A stretch of 27,427 nucleotides of DNA from Bacteroides sp. CAG:443 (GTDB lineage Bacteria > Bacteroidota > Bacteroidia > Bacteroidales > Bacteroidaceae), in NCBI GenBank assembly GCA_000432735.1, contig FR887839.1:105447-132873 (forward strand). Direction: 5' to 3'. This document shows, one piece after another, positions 6,419 to 15,449 of this stretch (within the stretch, counting starts at the first letter, position 1; every line of letters starts with the position of its first letter). Below the pieces are notes generated by a model. It worked only from the letters and a program-made list of their open reading frames with translations, did not search any database and was not told where the DNA came from. Both the position numbers and the translations under genes were made by a program.

Positions 6419-8509
6419 ATGAAAACAATCATAGCAGAAAAGCCCAGTGTGGCACGTGAAATTGCCCGCATCGTGGGTGCCGGCAAGCGAGAGGAAGGTT
6501 ATCTGACCGGAAACGGTTATAATGTGACATGGGCATTCGGACATCTTGTCCAGCCCGCCATGCCGGAAGAATACAACCTGCACGGCTTTGTACGCAGCAA
6601 TCTGCCCATCATTCCCGAAACCTTCACGCTTGTTCCCCGACAGGTAAGGACGGAAAAAGGATACAAGGCGGACAGCAGCGTGGTCGCCCAGATAAAAATC
6701 ATCACCAGACTGTTCAAGGACAGCGAGCAGATTATTGTGGCGACCGATGCCGGCCGCGAAGGTGAGCTGATATTCCGATACCTCTATCATTATATCGGCT
6801 GTACGGTCCCGTTCGTGCGTCTGTGGATAAGCAGCCTGACGGACAAGGCTATCCGTGAGGGACTGAAACATCTTGAAGACGGAAGCATGTATGACAACCT
6901 TTACCATGCCGCCAAAGCCCGAAGTGAAGCCGACTGGCTGGTGGGGATAAACGGAACACAGGCACTGTCCATCGCAGCCGGACGCGGAACCTACTCGGTG
7001 GGACGTGTCCAGACGCCGACACTGGCGATGATCTGTGAGCGCTATTGGGAAAACCGCCGTTTCACCCCCGAAGCCTTCTGGCAGCTGCATATCTCGGCAA
7101 AGGTACAGGACAGTGACGGAGTCGTGAAAATGCCGTCGGTGGAGAAATGGAAGGACAAGGCAACCGCAACAGCCCTATATAATAATGTAAAGGAGAGCAA
7201 CACGGCTACTGTCGTGAAAGTCGAGCGAAAAGAGAAAATCGAAGAAACACCGCTTCTGTATGACCTGACCACACTCCAGAAGGATGCGAACACGAAGTAC
7301 GGGTTCACGGCAGAGCAGACACTCGACATCACGCAGAAACTTTATGAGAAGAAACTCGTCACCTATCCCCGAACCGGCAGCCGATACATCCCGGAAGATG
7401 TCTTTGCGGAAATACCGAAACTGCTGGCTTTCATCGGCAGGCTCTCACAATGGAGCGACAAGGTCCTGCAAAAGCCGGAGCCTACCCGAAGAAGCGTTGA
7501 TGACAGCAAGGTGACAGACCATCATGCACTGCTGGTTACGGGAGAAAAGCCCCTGTTCCTCTCCGAAGATGAAAGCAAGGTGTACCATCTGATAGCGGGA
7601 CGCATGATAGAAGCCTTTTCGGAAAAATGCGTGAAGGACGTGACAGCCGTCACGGTGGAATGTTCCGGTGTGGTGTTCTCAGCCAAAGGTCATGTAGTGA
7701 AACAGGCCGGATGGCGTGCCGTCTGCAAGGAAGAACAGGAAGAGACGATACTTCCGGACTGGAAAGAAGGGGAACTGCTGCACCTAAGCGGCTGTTCCAT
7801 GACGGAAGGAAAGACCAAGCCCAAGCCCCTCCATACGGAAGCCACCCTGCTCTCGGCGATGGAAACGGCCGGCAGGGAAATCGAGGACGAGGAACTGCGT
7901 CAGGCACTGAAGGACTGCGGTATCGGAACTCCCGCCACCCGTGCCTCCGTCATTGAAACGCTCTTTGCCCGCGAATATGTGACAAGGCAGAAGAAATGCC
8001 TTGTGCCCACAGAAAAAGGGCTTGCCCTCTATTCCATTGTCAAGACCATGCGCATTGCCGACGTAGCCATGACCGGCGAATGGGAAAAGGAACTGGCGTG
8101 CATCGAACGCGGAGAGGTACCTGCCGGAAAGTTCCGCAAGGAGATTGAGGAATATGCGACATCCATCACCTCCGAACTGCTGTCGTGCGAAAAGCTGTTC
8201 GGGAAAAAGGATTCCGGCTGCATGTGTCCCAAGTGCGGAACGGGCAGGATGCAGTTCTTCGGCAAGGTGGTACGATGCGACAACACGGAATGCGGCCTGC
8301 CCATATTCAGGCTGAAAGCCAACAGGATGCTTACCGACGATGAAATCAGGGAACTGCTGACAAAGGGAAAGACGGGTGTCCTGAAGGGATTCAAGAACAA
8401 GCAGGGCAAGCGTTTCGATGCCGCCCTGGTCTTTGATGCCGACTTCAACACCGGTTTTGTCTTTCCGGAAAGAAAGGACGGTGCGGCATCCGCAAAAAAG
8501 AGAAAGTGA
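6419..8509 (+). CDS. topB: Type IA DNA topoisomerase III (CTnDOT Exc-like)
   Basis: A 696-residue topoisomerase of the bacterial TopB/Exc family, which relaxes or decatenates DNA by cutting one strand. The Toprim domain is seen in IIAEKPSVAREIA (residues 4-16) and the metal site DAGREGELIF (110-119). The catalytic tyrosine is Tyr316 in TYPRTGSRYIPED, and VTDHHALLVTG follows. A C-terminal zinc ribbon has the pattern CxxC...CxxxxC in MCPKCGTGRMQFFG and DNTECGLPIF (about 602-625). It is the last gene of the xis-orf3-exc operon. CTnDOT Exc has this activity and its gene is named for the excision region, although its catalytic activity is not strictly required for excision there. The leader carries a putative antisense target. 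Confidence 0.95.
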   Translation: MKTIIAEKPSVAREIARIVGAGKREEGYLTGNGYNVTWAFGHLVQPAMPEEYNLHGFVRSNLPIIPETFTLVPRQVRTEKGYKADSSVVAQIKIITRLFKDSEQIIVATDAGREGELIFRYLYHYIGCTVPFVRLWISSLTDKAIREGLKHLEDGSMYDNLYHAAKARSEADWLVGINGTQALSIAAGRGTYSVGRVQTPTLAMICERYWENRRFTPEAFWQLHISAKVQDSDGVVKMPSVEKWKDKATATALYNNVKESNTATVVKVERKEKIEETPLLYDLTTLQKDANTKYGFTAEQTLDITQKLYEKKLVTYPRTGSRYIPEDVFAEIPKLLAFIGRLSQWSDKVLQKPEPTRRSVDDSKVTDHHALLVTGEKPLFLSEDESKVYHLIAGRMIEAFSEKCVKDVTAVTVECSGVVFSAKGHVVKQAGWRAVCKEEQEETILPDWKEGELLHLSGCSMTEGKTKPKPLHTEATLLSAMETAGREIEDEELRQALKDCGIGTPATRASVIETLFAREYVTRQKKCLVPTEKGLALYSIVKTMRIADVAMTGEWEKELACIERGEVPAGKFRKEIEEYATSITSELLSCEKLFGKKDSGCMCPKCGTGRMQFFGKVVRCDNTECGLPIFRLKANRMLTDDEIRELLTKGKTGVLKGFKNKQGKRFDAALVFDADFNTGFVFPERKDGAASAKKRK

Positions 8510-8563
8510 GGAATGGGAAGTAAGGGGTAATCCGCCTTTCGGATGAATTATCAGCGGAATTTA

Positions 8564-8595
8564 TTTCGTATTTCATCCGGATTGGACTACCTTTG
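8564..8595 (+). promoter_or_regulatory. Promoter downstream of topB
   Basis: The -7 box TACCTTTG (8588-8595) is a perfect match to TAnnTTTG. A -33-like TTTC (8564-8567) sits 20 bases upstream. Transcription would start near 8602 and reach the terminator hairpin at 8652-8676, or read through to the DUF1896 gene. Confidence 0.65.
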
Positions 8596-8601
8596 CCACT
8601 G

Positions 8602-8683
8602 ATTCAAGGTTCATAAATCATCATACTGATCAAGACTTTGGATTTAGTGGTGGCACTCGGAGGGATACCGGGTGCCTTTTTCT
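8602..8683 (+). ncRNA. Candidate trans-acting small RNA (RteR-like?)
   Basis: A predicted RNA of about 80 bases between topB and the DUF1896 gene. It is bounded by a good promoter and a strong hairpin-plus-T-run. Bases 8637-8652 (TTTGGATTTAGTGGTG) lie just 5' of the terminator stem and should be largely single-stranded. They are complementary to 16 bases in the topB leader, 16 (one G-U) in the leader of the 3243-3545 HTH gene, and 11 in the DUF1896 leader. CTnDOT encodes a roughly 90-base trans-acting RNA, RteR, that lowers transfer-operon expression; similar size makes homology attractive, but I cannot confirm the sequence or location of RteR from memory. No coding potential is seen. The ends are estimates. 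Confidence 0.55.
8652..8683 (+). terminator. Terminator / attenuator hairpin
   Basis: GGCACTCGG (8652-8660) pairs with CCGGGTGCC (8668-8676) and is followed by TTTTTCTT. It would end the short RNA. A larger enclosing pair exists between GGATTTAGTG (8640-8649) and CACTAAATCC (8718-8727), so read-through transcripts could fold with this hairpin inside a longer stem. Confidence 0.75.
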
Positions 8684-8717
8684 TCCCCTTCCCCATATAT
8701 CCGGCCATTTGTCAAAT

Positions 8718-8728
8718 CACTAAATCCA
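8718..8728 (+). promoter_or_regulatory. Leader motif CACTAAATCC (copy 3)
   Basis: CACTAAATCCA ends 8 bases before the DUF1896 ATG, the same spacing as the core motif before the HTH gene at 3545. It is complementary to 8639-8649 in the preceding short RNA. Confidence 0.6.
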
Positions 8729-8736
8729 TTGTAAAA

Positions 8737-9183
8737 ATGAACAAAAAGAATCTTGAACAGACCGAACTTTCCTATTACGGTCTGTATCTGCTGAACTATC
8801 TCAAGGAAAACAAGTTTGAACAGGCTTCCGATGCCGCCTTCGTGAAGGCGCGTGCCGATGAAGCCGCAGAAGCCTATGAGCGTGCAAGGCTTGAGGGGTA
8901 CACTCCCGACGGTGCGCAGGAGATTGCCATGTCCGTACTCGTCCACGGCCTGCACTATTCCCGATACGCCATCCTGCGTGAAGTCGTGGAAAGCGAGTTT
9001 CATGAAGAGATTCCGGAAGACGCGCGTGAGGGCTTCGTAGAGAAACTGCTGCCGCTTGTGGGAAACGTATTCTCCATTTACGACCTGTCAGACGACCAGT
9101 TCGCCCTGTCGTCCGACTATGACCTGCTCTATACGGAGCTGACGGGAGCCGTCGTCCTTTACCTGAGGGAGTATGGCATTTAA
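8737..9183 (+). CDS. DUF1896 family protein
   Basis: A 148-residue, mostly helical, acidic soluble protein typical of Bacteroides conjugative elements (MNKKNLEQTELSYYGLYLLNYLKENKF). I place the start at the ATG at 8737; earlier in-frame triplets run through the terminator and leader. Helices rich in Ala/Glu (AAFVKARADEAAEAYERARLEG) and a C-terminal DLLYTELTGAVVLYLREYGI segment are visible. It overlaps the start of the methylase-helicase gene by 11 bases, so the two are translationally coupled, suggesting a joint function. The function is unknown; the family name is from recognised sequence pattern and context. Confidence 0.82.
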   Translation: MNKKNLEQTELSYYGLYLLNYLKENKFEQASDAAFVKARADEAAEAYERARLEGYTPDGAQEIAMSVLVHGLHYSRYAILREVVESEFHEEIPEDAREGFVEKLLPLVGNVFSIYDLSDDQFALSSDYDLLYTELTGAVVLYLREYGI

Positions 9184-12100
9184 CCGCAAGCAGAAACTGC
9201 GCGACAACATCGAGGCGATACGGACAGCATTCACACTGGAGAGAGAACAGCGCACGCCCACCGCGCGTGAACGTGTACTGCTGGAAAGGTATTGCGGCTT
9301 CGGAGGACTGAAGTGCATACTGAATCCCGCCAGGGAACTGACGGATGCCGTCCATTGGGCGAAATCTGACCTCGACCTGTTTGCCCCGACCATCGAACTG
9401 CACCGGCTGATCCGTGAGAACAGCCGGGATGAAAGGGAATACAAAAGTTATGTGGACTCGCTGAAATCATCGGTACTGACGGCATTCTACACGCCGGCGG
9501 AAATTACGGGTGCAATAACGGAAGCCCTGTATGACCGTAAGGTGCGTCCCGACCGCGTACTGGAACCGTCCGCCGGGACGGGTGCGTTCGTGGATGCGGT
9601 GCTGCAATACCAGCCGCAGGCGGATGTGATGGCTTTCGAGAAGGACCTGCTGACGGGCAAGCTGCTGGGCTGCCTTTACCCGGAACAGAAAATCCGCACG
9701 ATGGGTTTCGAGAAAATCGAAAAGCCGTTTCTGAACCATTTTGACCTTGCCATCTCCAATATCCCTTTCGGGGATTTCGGAGTGTTCGATGCGGAGTTCA
9801 GCCGCAGCGCATCCTTTGGCAGACGTTCGGCACAGAAAGCCATCCATGACTATTTCTTCCTGAAAGGTCTGGATGCGGTGCGTGACGGCGGCATCGTGGC
9901 GTTCATCACCTCGCAGGGGGTATTGAACAGCTCGAAGGTATCCGTCAGGAACGAGATGTTCAGCAAGGCGAATCTGGTATCGGCAATCCGACTGCCCAAC
10001 AACCTGTTTACCGACAATGCAGGCACGGAAGCCGGCAGCGACCTGATCATCCTGCAAAAAGACCTGCAAAAGAAAGAACTGACACAGGAAGAGAGGGTAC
10101 TGACCATCATACAGACGGAACATAACGGCGGACTGACGGAGAACGCCTATTTTGCCTACCACACGGAACGTATCGTACATACCGATGCGAAGAGGGGTAC
10201 CGACCCGTACGGAAAGCCCGCCATGATATATACGCACAGCGGAGGTGTGGAAGGTATCGCGACAGACCTGGGCAGGATGCTTGCGGAGGACTTGCGCAAA
10301 CGTCTGGACATGGAACTTTATCATGGACGCAGGACAGCAGCGGAACAGACCGTACAATCCGCCATGAGCATCTCCATACCGGAAACTGAAACAGTGAAGG
10401 CGGAAAGGTCAGTTCCCGAACCTGACCCCGTCCGGCAGCAACCGGAGAACAAGGATGCAGCGACAGAAGAAAAGGCACAACCGGTTGCGGAAAGACTGGA
10501 GACCGGGACGCATGAGCCGGAACAGGCTCCAACCGTGCAGCTGACACTCTTTGACCTGTGGGAATATACGGAAGAGGAACGCAATCAGGCCCTTTCGGGC
10601 AAAAAGAAAAAGCCCGCAGCCAAGTCAAAGGAAAAGAACGGCAAGAAGCAGGCACAGGTTACGCCGAAGGTTACGGATAAACCGGCGGCTGCATCTGCCG
10701 TTTCCCCGCAAACGGAGATTGAAGACGAAAAGGCGGAAGATGTGAAAGCGGAAGATGCAGAAGCCAAAGAAACGGCAGTCCAAGCCCATCCGGACGACAT
10801 ATATGCGGATATAGACTGGGAGGAAAACCCGCCCATCAACGGTTTTTACGAAACCATGATGCACCTTACCCCCGAAGTGCGTATCCAGCTCAGGCATGAG
10901 GCGGAGAAACACAGACAGGAACTGCTTGCGAAGTCCGGCATGAAAGACATCCTCGACCCGGCGTTTGTGCCATCGTCGGATTCCCGGCCGGTGCAGCAGG
11001 CTGACATGACACACGGGTCAGAACAGGCACCGGAAGATGAAAGCCCATTGCCGGAAGGTATGACCGCTACGGCTGAGAATCCGTTCGTACAATCCGGACA
11101 GACGGGAACGACTTCCGCTTCGCTGTTCCCGGAATATGATACGGAACCTGCCAAGGAGGAAACTGCCGACCTGACACCGCACCCGTACAGCGGGATGGTG
11201 GAAGCCTATCACCGTGACGGCTCAATGGTGGCGGAAGGGACCACCGTCGGGTATCTGAGGGACATCACCCCCTATGGAGCCACCTTCCACCCGCTTGACC
11301 TGAAAGGCTACCAGAAGGAAAAGGCCCTGCTGTATATATCCATCCGTGACGCCTATGAACGCCTGTACCGGAATGAGGCGGAAAACCGGACGGAGGACAG
11401 CCGTCAGCGTGAATACCTGAACGTGTCCTATGACGAGTTCGTGATGCGTTACGGCAACCTGAACGCCAGACAGAATGCAAAACTTCTGATGATGGATGCC
11501 TCCGGGCGTGACGTCCTTGCACTGGAACGTGCCGAAGAGGGGAAATTCGTGAAGGCGGACATTTTCGAGCGTCCCGTTTCCTTTTCGGTGGAAACATACG
11601 TCAATGCCGGGTCGCCCGAAGAAGCCCTGTCCGCCTCGCTCAACAGATATGGCGGCATAGACCTCGACTTCATGCGTGCCATAACCGATAGTACGGAAGA
11701 GGAACTGCTCGGAGCCCTGCAGGGACGTATCTATTACAACCCGCTGGTTTCAGGCTATGAGATAAAGGACCGATTCATTGCCGGAAACGTGATAGAGAAG
11801 GCGGAGCGTGTGGAAGAATGGATAAACGACCATCCCGGACATGAGCGGCTTGCGGATGCGGAGCAGTCTCTTGAAGCCCTGAAAGCCGCCACGCCGCAGC
11901 GTATCGGTTTTGAGGAACTGGACTTCAATTTCGGCGAGCGATGGATTCCGACAGGCATCTATGCCGCCTACATGAGCCATCTGTTTGACACGGAAGTGAA
12001 AATCTCCTATTCGCCGAGCCTTGACGAGTTTTCGGTGGCATGTGCCTACAAGAACATGAAAATATGGGAGGAGTTCTGTGTAAAGGGCTATTACCGGAAC

Positions 12101-15064
12101 TATGACGGCATGAGCCTGCTGAAACACGCCCTGCATAACACCTGCCCCGACATGATGAAGAAGGTCGGCGAGGACGAGAACGGAAACGACATCAAGGCAC
12201 GTGACAGCGAGGGCATCCAGCTCGCCAACGCAAAGATTGACGAAATCCGTAACGGCTTTACTGAGTGGCTGGAGGAACAGTCGCCACAGTTCAAGGAGCG
12301 TCTGACGACCATGTATAACCGGAAGTTCAACTGCTTCGTTCGACCGAAATATGACGGCTCGCACCAGACATTTCCCGACCTGAACATGAAGGGGCTGGAA
12401 AGCCGGGGTGTGAAAAGCATCTACCCATCGCAGAAGGATTGTGTCTGGATGCTGAAACAGAACGGAGGCGGGATCTGCGACCATGAGGTTGGAACCGGCA
12501 AGACGCTGATAATGTGCATTGCAGCACATGAAATGAAACGTCTCCGGCTTGCCCACAAACCGATGATTATCGGGCTGAAGGCGAATGTCTCCGAAATTGC
12601 GGCGACCTATCAGACAGCCTATCCGAACGCACGTATCCTGTATGCCTCGGAAAAGGACTTTTCGGCCGCCAACCGCATTCGGTTCTTCAACAACATCAAG
12701 AACAATGACTATGACTGCATCATCATGTCGCACGACCAGTTCGGAAAAATCCCGCAGTCGCCGGAACTGCAACAACGCATCCTGCAGGCAGAGCTGGATA
12801 CGGTGGAGGAAAATCTGGAAGTGCTGCGCTCGCAGGGCAAGGACGTGTCGCGTGCGATGCTGAGAGGACTGGAGAAACGCAAGTTCAACCTGCAAGCCAA
12901 GCTGGACAAGGTAGAACACGCGATAAAGTCGAGGACGGACGATGTGGTAGACTTCAGGCAGATGGGCATCGACCATATTTTCATAGACGAGTCGCACCAG
13001 TTCAAGAACCTGACGTTCAACACAAGGCATGACCGTGTGGCGGGTCTGGGCAACTCGGAAGGCAGCCAGAAGGCACTGAACCTGCTGTTTGCCATCCGCA
13101 CCATTCAGGAACGGACGGGAAAAGATCTGGGAGCGACGTTTCTGTCGGGCACGACCATCAGCAACTCGCTGACGGAGCTGTACCTGCTTTTCAAGTATCT
13201 GCGTCCGAAGGAGCTGGAAAGGCAGGACATCCGATGCTTTGACGCATGGGCGGCAATCTTCGCCAAGAAGACGACGGATTTTGAGTTCAATGTGACGAAT
13301 AACATCGTGCAGAAGGAACGCTTCCGCTACTTCATCAAGGTGCCGGAGCTGGCGGCGTTCTACAACGAGATAACGGACTACCGCACGGCGGAGGATGTGG
13401 GCGTGGACCGTCCGCACAAGAACGAGATACTGCACAACATACCGCCCACACCCGACCAGGAACATTTCATCAAACAACTGATGGAATTTGCCAAGACGGG
13501 CGATGCCACACTGCTGGGACGCGGAAAACTGTCGGAAACGGAGGAAAAGGCGAAGATGCTCATCGCCACGGACTACGCAAGGAAGATGGCACTGGACATG
13601 CGCATGATAGACCCGGAATATGAAGACCACCCGGACAACAAGGCGAGCCACTGCGCAAGGATGATAGCGGAATACTACCACAGGTATGAAGCACAGAAAG
13701 GAACGCAGTTCGTGTTTTCGGATCTGGGAACATACCAGACGGGAGAAGGCTGGAACGTGTACAGCGAAATCAAGCGCAAATTAGTGGAGGACCACGGCAT
13801 ACCGGCACAGGAAATCCGGTTCATACAGGAGTGCAAGACGGAAAAGGCACGCAAGGCGGTGATTGCCGCCATGAATGAAGGTTCGGTACGTGTGCTGTTC
13901 GGCTCGACGAGTATGCTGGGTACGGGTGTGAACGCACAGAAACGATGTGTGGCCATCCATCATCTTGACACACCGTGGCGCCCGTCCGACCTTGCACAGC
14001 GTGACGGGCGTGGTGTGCGTGCGGGAAACGAGATCGCCAAGCATTTTGCCGGCAACAATGTGGATGTCATCATCTATGCGGTGGAAAAGTCGCTGGACTC
14101 GTACAAGTTCAACCTGCTGCACTGCAAGCAGACGTTCATCAGTCAGCTGAAGAGCGGCGCGATGGGCGCAAGAACCATAGACGAGGGAGCGATGGACGAG
14201 AAATCCGGCATGAATTTTTCGGAATACATGGCGATACTGTCGGGAAACACCGACCTGCTGGAGAAGGCGAAGCTGGAGAAGAAGATAGCCTCGCTGGAGG
14301 GTGAACGCAAATCGTTCAACAAGGGCAGACGCGAAACCGAACGGAAACTTGAATCCAAAACCGCCACATTGTCCGACTCGATAGAGAAAGCCAGGGGTAT
14401 GACGGAAGACTGGGAAAAGTTTACGGCAGCGGTACAGACCGACATGGACGGCAACCGCCTGAATCCGATACGGGTGGACGGACTGGAACAGACGGATGAA
14501 AAATCCATCGGCAAACGCCTGCAGGAGATAGCGAAGAACGCCACGACCGGCGGACAGTACAAGCGTGTGGGCGAACTGTACGGCTTCCCCATCAAGGTGG
14601 TCAGCGAAAGGACGCTCAAAGAAGGTCTGGAGTTTATCGACAACCGCTTTGTCATAGAAGGCAATTACAAGTACACCTACAACAACGGGCATCTGGCAAT
14701 GGCTGACACACATGCCGCCGCCACGAATTTCCTGAACGCACTGGAAAGGATACCGGGCATCATCGACCAGTACAAGGAAAAGATCGCCACGCTGGAGCGT
14801 GAAATCCCGCAGTTGCAGGAGATAGCCGGGAAGACATGGAAGAAAGAGGACGAGCTGAAACAGCTTAAATCAGAACTCGCCGCACTGGACCGCAAGATAC
14901 AGCTGGAGCTGGCTCCGCCCGGCGAGAGTGTCCCCGACGGAGAAAAGCCGTCCTTGCCGGAAGGAACCGGGACAAAACCGATGCCTCTGGAGCCGCAGCT
15001 GCAATCTGGCTATGTAATGGGTGATTTGCAAAAGGAAAACAAACCGAAAGGTTTGAAACTGTAA
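9173..15064 (+). CDS. N6-adenine methylase / SNF2-type helicase fusion (DarB-like)
   Basis: A 1963-residue two-engine protein. The N-terminal part is a class I adenine methyltransferase: motif I VLEPSAGTGAF (129-139) and the catalytic-loop motif SNIPFGDF (195-202; NPPF-type). A Glu/Lys/Ala-rich linker spans about 400-560. The middle (about 690-1060) is uncharacterised. The C-terminal half is a superfamily 2 helicase with Walker A GTGKT (1107-1111), motif II DESH (1272-1275), LSGTTISNS (motif III) and QRDGRGVRAG (about 1609-1618, motif VI). The C-terminal 250 residues are coiled-coil rich. This layout matches large ICE proteins and phage P1 DarB, which protects incoming DNA against restriction; that role is inferred for this gene. 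It is coupled to DUF1896 upstream and ends at a terminator. Confidence 0.88.
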   Translation: MAFNRKQKLRDNIEAIRTAFTLEREQRTPTARERVLLERYCGFGGLKCILNPARELTDAVHWAKSDLDLFAPTIELHRLIRENSRDEREYKSYVDSLKSSVLTAFYTPAEITGAITEALYDRKVRPDRVLEPSAGTGAFVDAVLQYQPQADVMAFEKDLLTGKLLGCLYPEQKIRTMGFEKIEKPFLNHFDLAISNIPFGDFGVFDAEFSRSASFGRRSAQKAIHDYFFLKGLDAVRDGGIVAFITSQGVLNSSKVSVRNEMFSKANLVSAIRLPNNLFTDNAGTEAGSDLIILQKDLQKKELTQEERVLTIIQTEHNGGLTENAYFAYHTERIVHTDAKRGTDPYGKPAMIYTHSGGVEGIATDLGRMLAEDLRKRLDMELYHGRRTAAEQTVQSAMSISIPETETVKAERSVPEPDPVRQQPENKDAATEEKAQPVAERLETGTHEPEQAPTVQLTLFDLWEYTEEERNQALSGKKKKPAAKSKEKNGKKQAQVTPKVTDKPAAASAVSPQTEIEDEKAEDVKAEDAEAKETAVQAHPDDIYADIDWEENPPINGFYETMMHLTPEVRIQLRHEAEKHRQELLAKSGMKDILDPAFVPSSDSRPVQQADMTHGSEQAPEDESPLPEGMTATAENPFVQSGQTGTTSASLFPEYDTEPAKEETADLTPHPYSGMVEAYHRDGSMVAEGTTVGYLRDITPYGATFHPLDLKGYQKEKALLYISIRDAYERLYRNEAENRTEDSRQREYLNVSYDEFVMRYGNLNARQNAKLLMMDASGRDVLALERAEEGKFVKADIFERPVSFSVETYVNAGSPEEALSASLNRYGGIDLDFMRAITDSTEEELLGALQGRIYYNPLVSGYEIKDRFIAGNVIEKAERVEEWINDHPGHERLADAEQSLEALKAATPQRIGFEELDFNFGERWIPTGIYAAYMSHLFDTEVKISYSPSLDEFSVACAYKNMKIWEEFCVKGYYRNYDGMSLLKHALHNTCPDMMKKVGEDENGNDIKARDSEGIQLANAKIDEIRNGFTEWLEEQSPQFKERLTTMYNRKFNCFVRPKYDGSHQTFPDLNMKGLESRGVKSIYPSQKDCVWMLKQNGGGICDHEVGTGKTLIMCIAAHEMKRLRLAHKPMIIGLKANVSEIAATYQTAYPNARILYASEKDFSAANRIRFFNNIKNNDYDCIIMSHDQFGKIPQSPELQQRILQAELDTVEENLEVLRSQGKDVSRAMLRGLEKRKFNLQAKLDKVEHAIKSRTDDVVDFRQMGIDHIFIDESHQFKNLTFNTRHDRVAGLGNSEGSQKALNLLFAIRTIQERTGKDLGATFLSGTTISNSLTELYLLFKYLRPKELERQDIRCFDAWAAIFAKKTTDFEFNVTNNIVQKERFRYFIKVPELAAFYNEITDYRTAEDVGVDRPHKNEILHNIPPTPDQEHFIKQLMEFAKTGDATLLGRGKLSETEEKAKMLIATDYARKMALDMRMIDPEYEDHPDNKASHCARMIAEYYHRYEAQKGTQFVFSDLGTYQTGEGWNVYSEIKRKLVEDHGIPAQEIRFIQECKTEKARKAVIAAMNEGSVRVLFGSTSMLGTGVNAQKRCVAIHHLDTPWRPSDLAQRDGRGVRAGNEIAKHFAGNNVDVIIYAVEKSLDSYKFNLLHCKQTFISQLKSGAMGARTIDEGAMDEKSGMNFSEYMAILSGNTDLLEKAKLEKKIASLEGERKSFNKGRRETERKLESKTATLSDSIEKARGMTEDWEKFTAAVQTDMDGNRLNPIRVDGLEQTDEKSIGKRLQEIAKNATTGGQYKRVGELYGFPIKVVSERTLKEGLEFIDNRFVIEGNYKYTYNNGHLAMADTHAAATNFLNALERIPGIIDQYKEKIATLEREIPQLQEIAGKTWKKEDELKQLKSELAALDRKIQLELAPPGESVPDGEKPSLPEGTGTKPMPLEPQLQSGYVMGDLQKENKPKGLKL

Positions 15065-15066
15065 TT

Positions 15067-15100
15067 AAAAGACGGTTGTCGTAAGGCAGCCGTCTTTTAT
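15067..15100 (+). terminator. Terminator after methylase-helicase
   Basis: AAAAGACGG (15067-15075) pairs with CCGTCTTTT (15090-15098), just after the stop codon and followed by an AT-rich run. Confidence 0.75.
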
Positions 15101-15126
15101 TATGAGATTATTTGTTGCAATTGTAA

Positions 15127-15333
15127 AGAAATACATTCTTAAGTGAATGTGACGGAAGGTATCATTACCATGCGTGCCTGCTTGCCAAGCCATATACCGG
15201 TTATCTGCTTTACAGTTTTCATGTGAAGCCCGACACTTATGAGGTCGGTGTCATTTATGTGCATTCACCCGAACTTCGTAAACTCGGTATAAAGGAGCTT
15301 CATTTAGTAAAAGCCATAAAAATAAAGAAATAA
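15127..15333 (+). pseudogene. Orphan reading frame without start codon
   Basis: An open frame of 68 codons ends at TAA 15331-15333 and begins after a TAA at 15124, with no ATG near its beginning. The translation looks protein-like: YHYHACLLAKPYTGYLLYSF, then VKPDTYEVGVIYVHSPELRKLG and a Lys-rich tail. It reads like the C-terminal remnant of a small ICE gene whose start was lost, or a gene using a rare start. I do not recognise a family. The 385-base gap between the terminator at 15100 and the next gene otherwise shows nothing clear. Confidence 0.35.
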
Positions 15334-15449
15334 TCCATTGTTCTTTGACATACATATGAAAAATAAGGGGGTTAGATGATAAAAAGCTCTGATTAGAGGC
15401 CTAATACGAACGGATTTTTGTAAATTCGCAAAATTTTTAGAAATCCGAA

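Noticed and set aside
11750..13681. Long minus-strand open frame of 643 codons
   Set aside because: It lies fully inside the methylase-helicase gene, antisense to conserved helicase motifs, and its translation has no recognisable domain; it is a shadow caused by codon bias.
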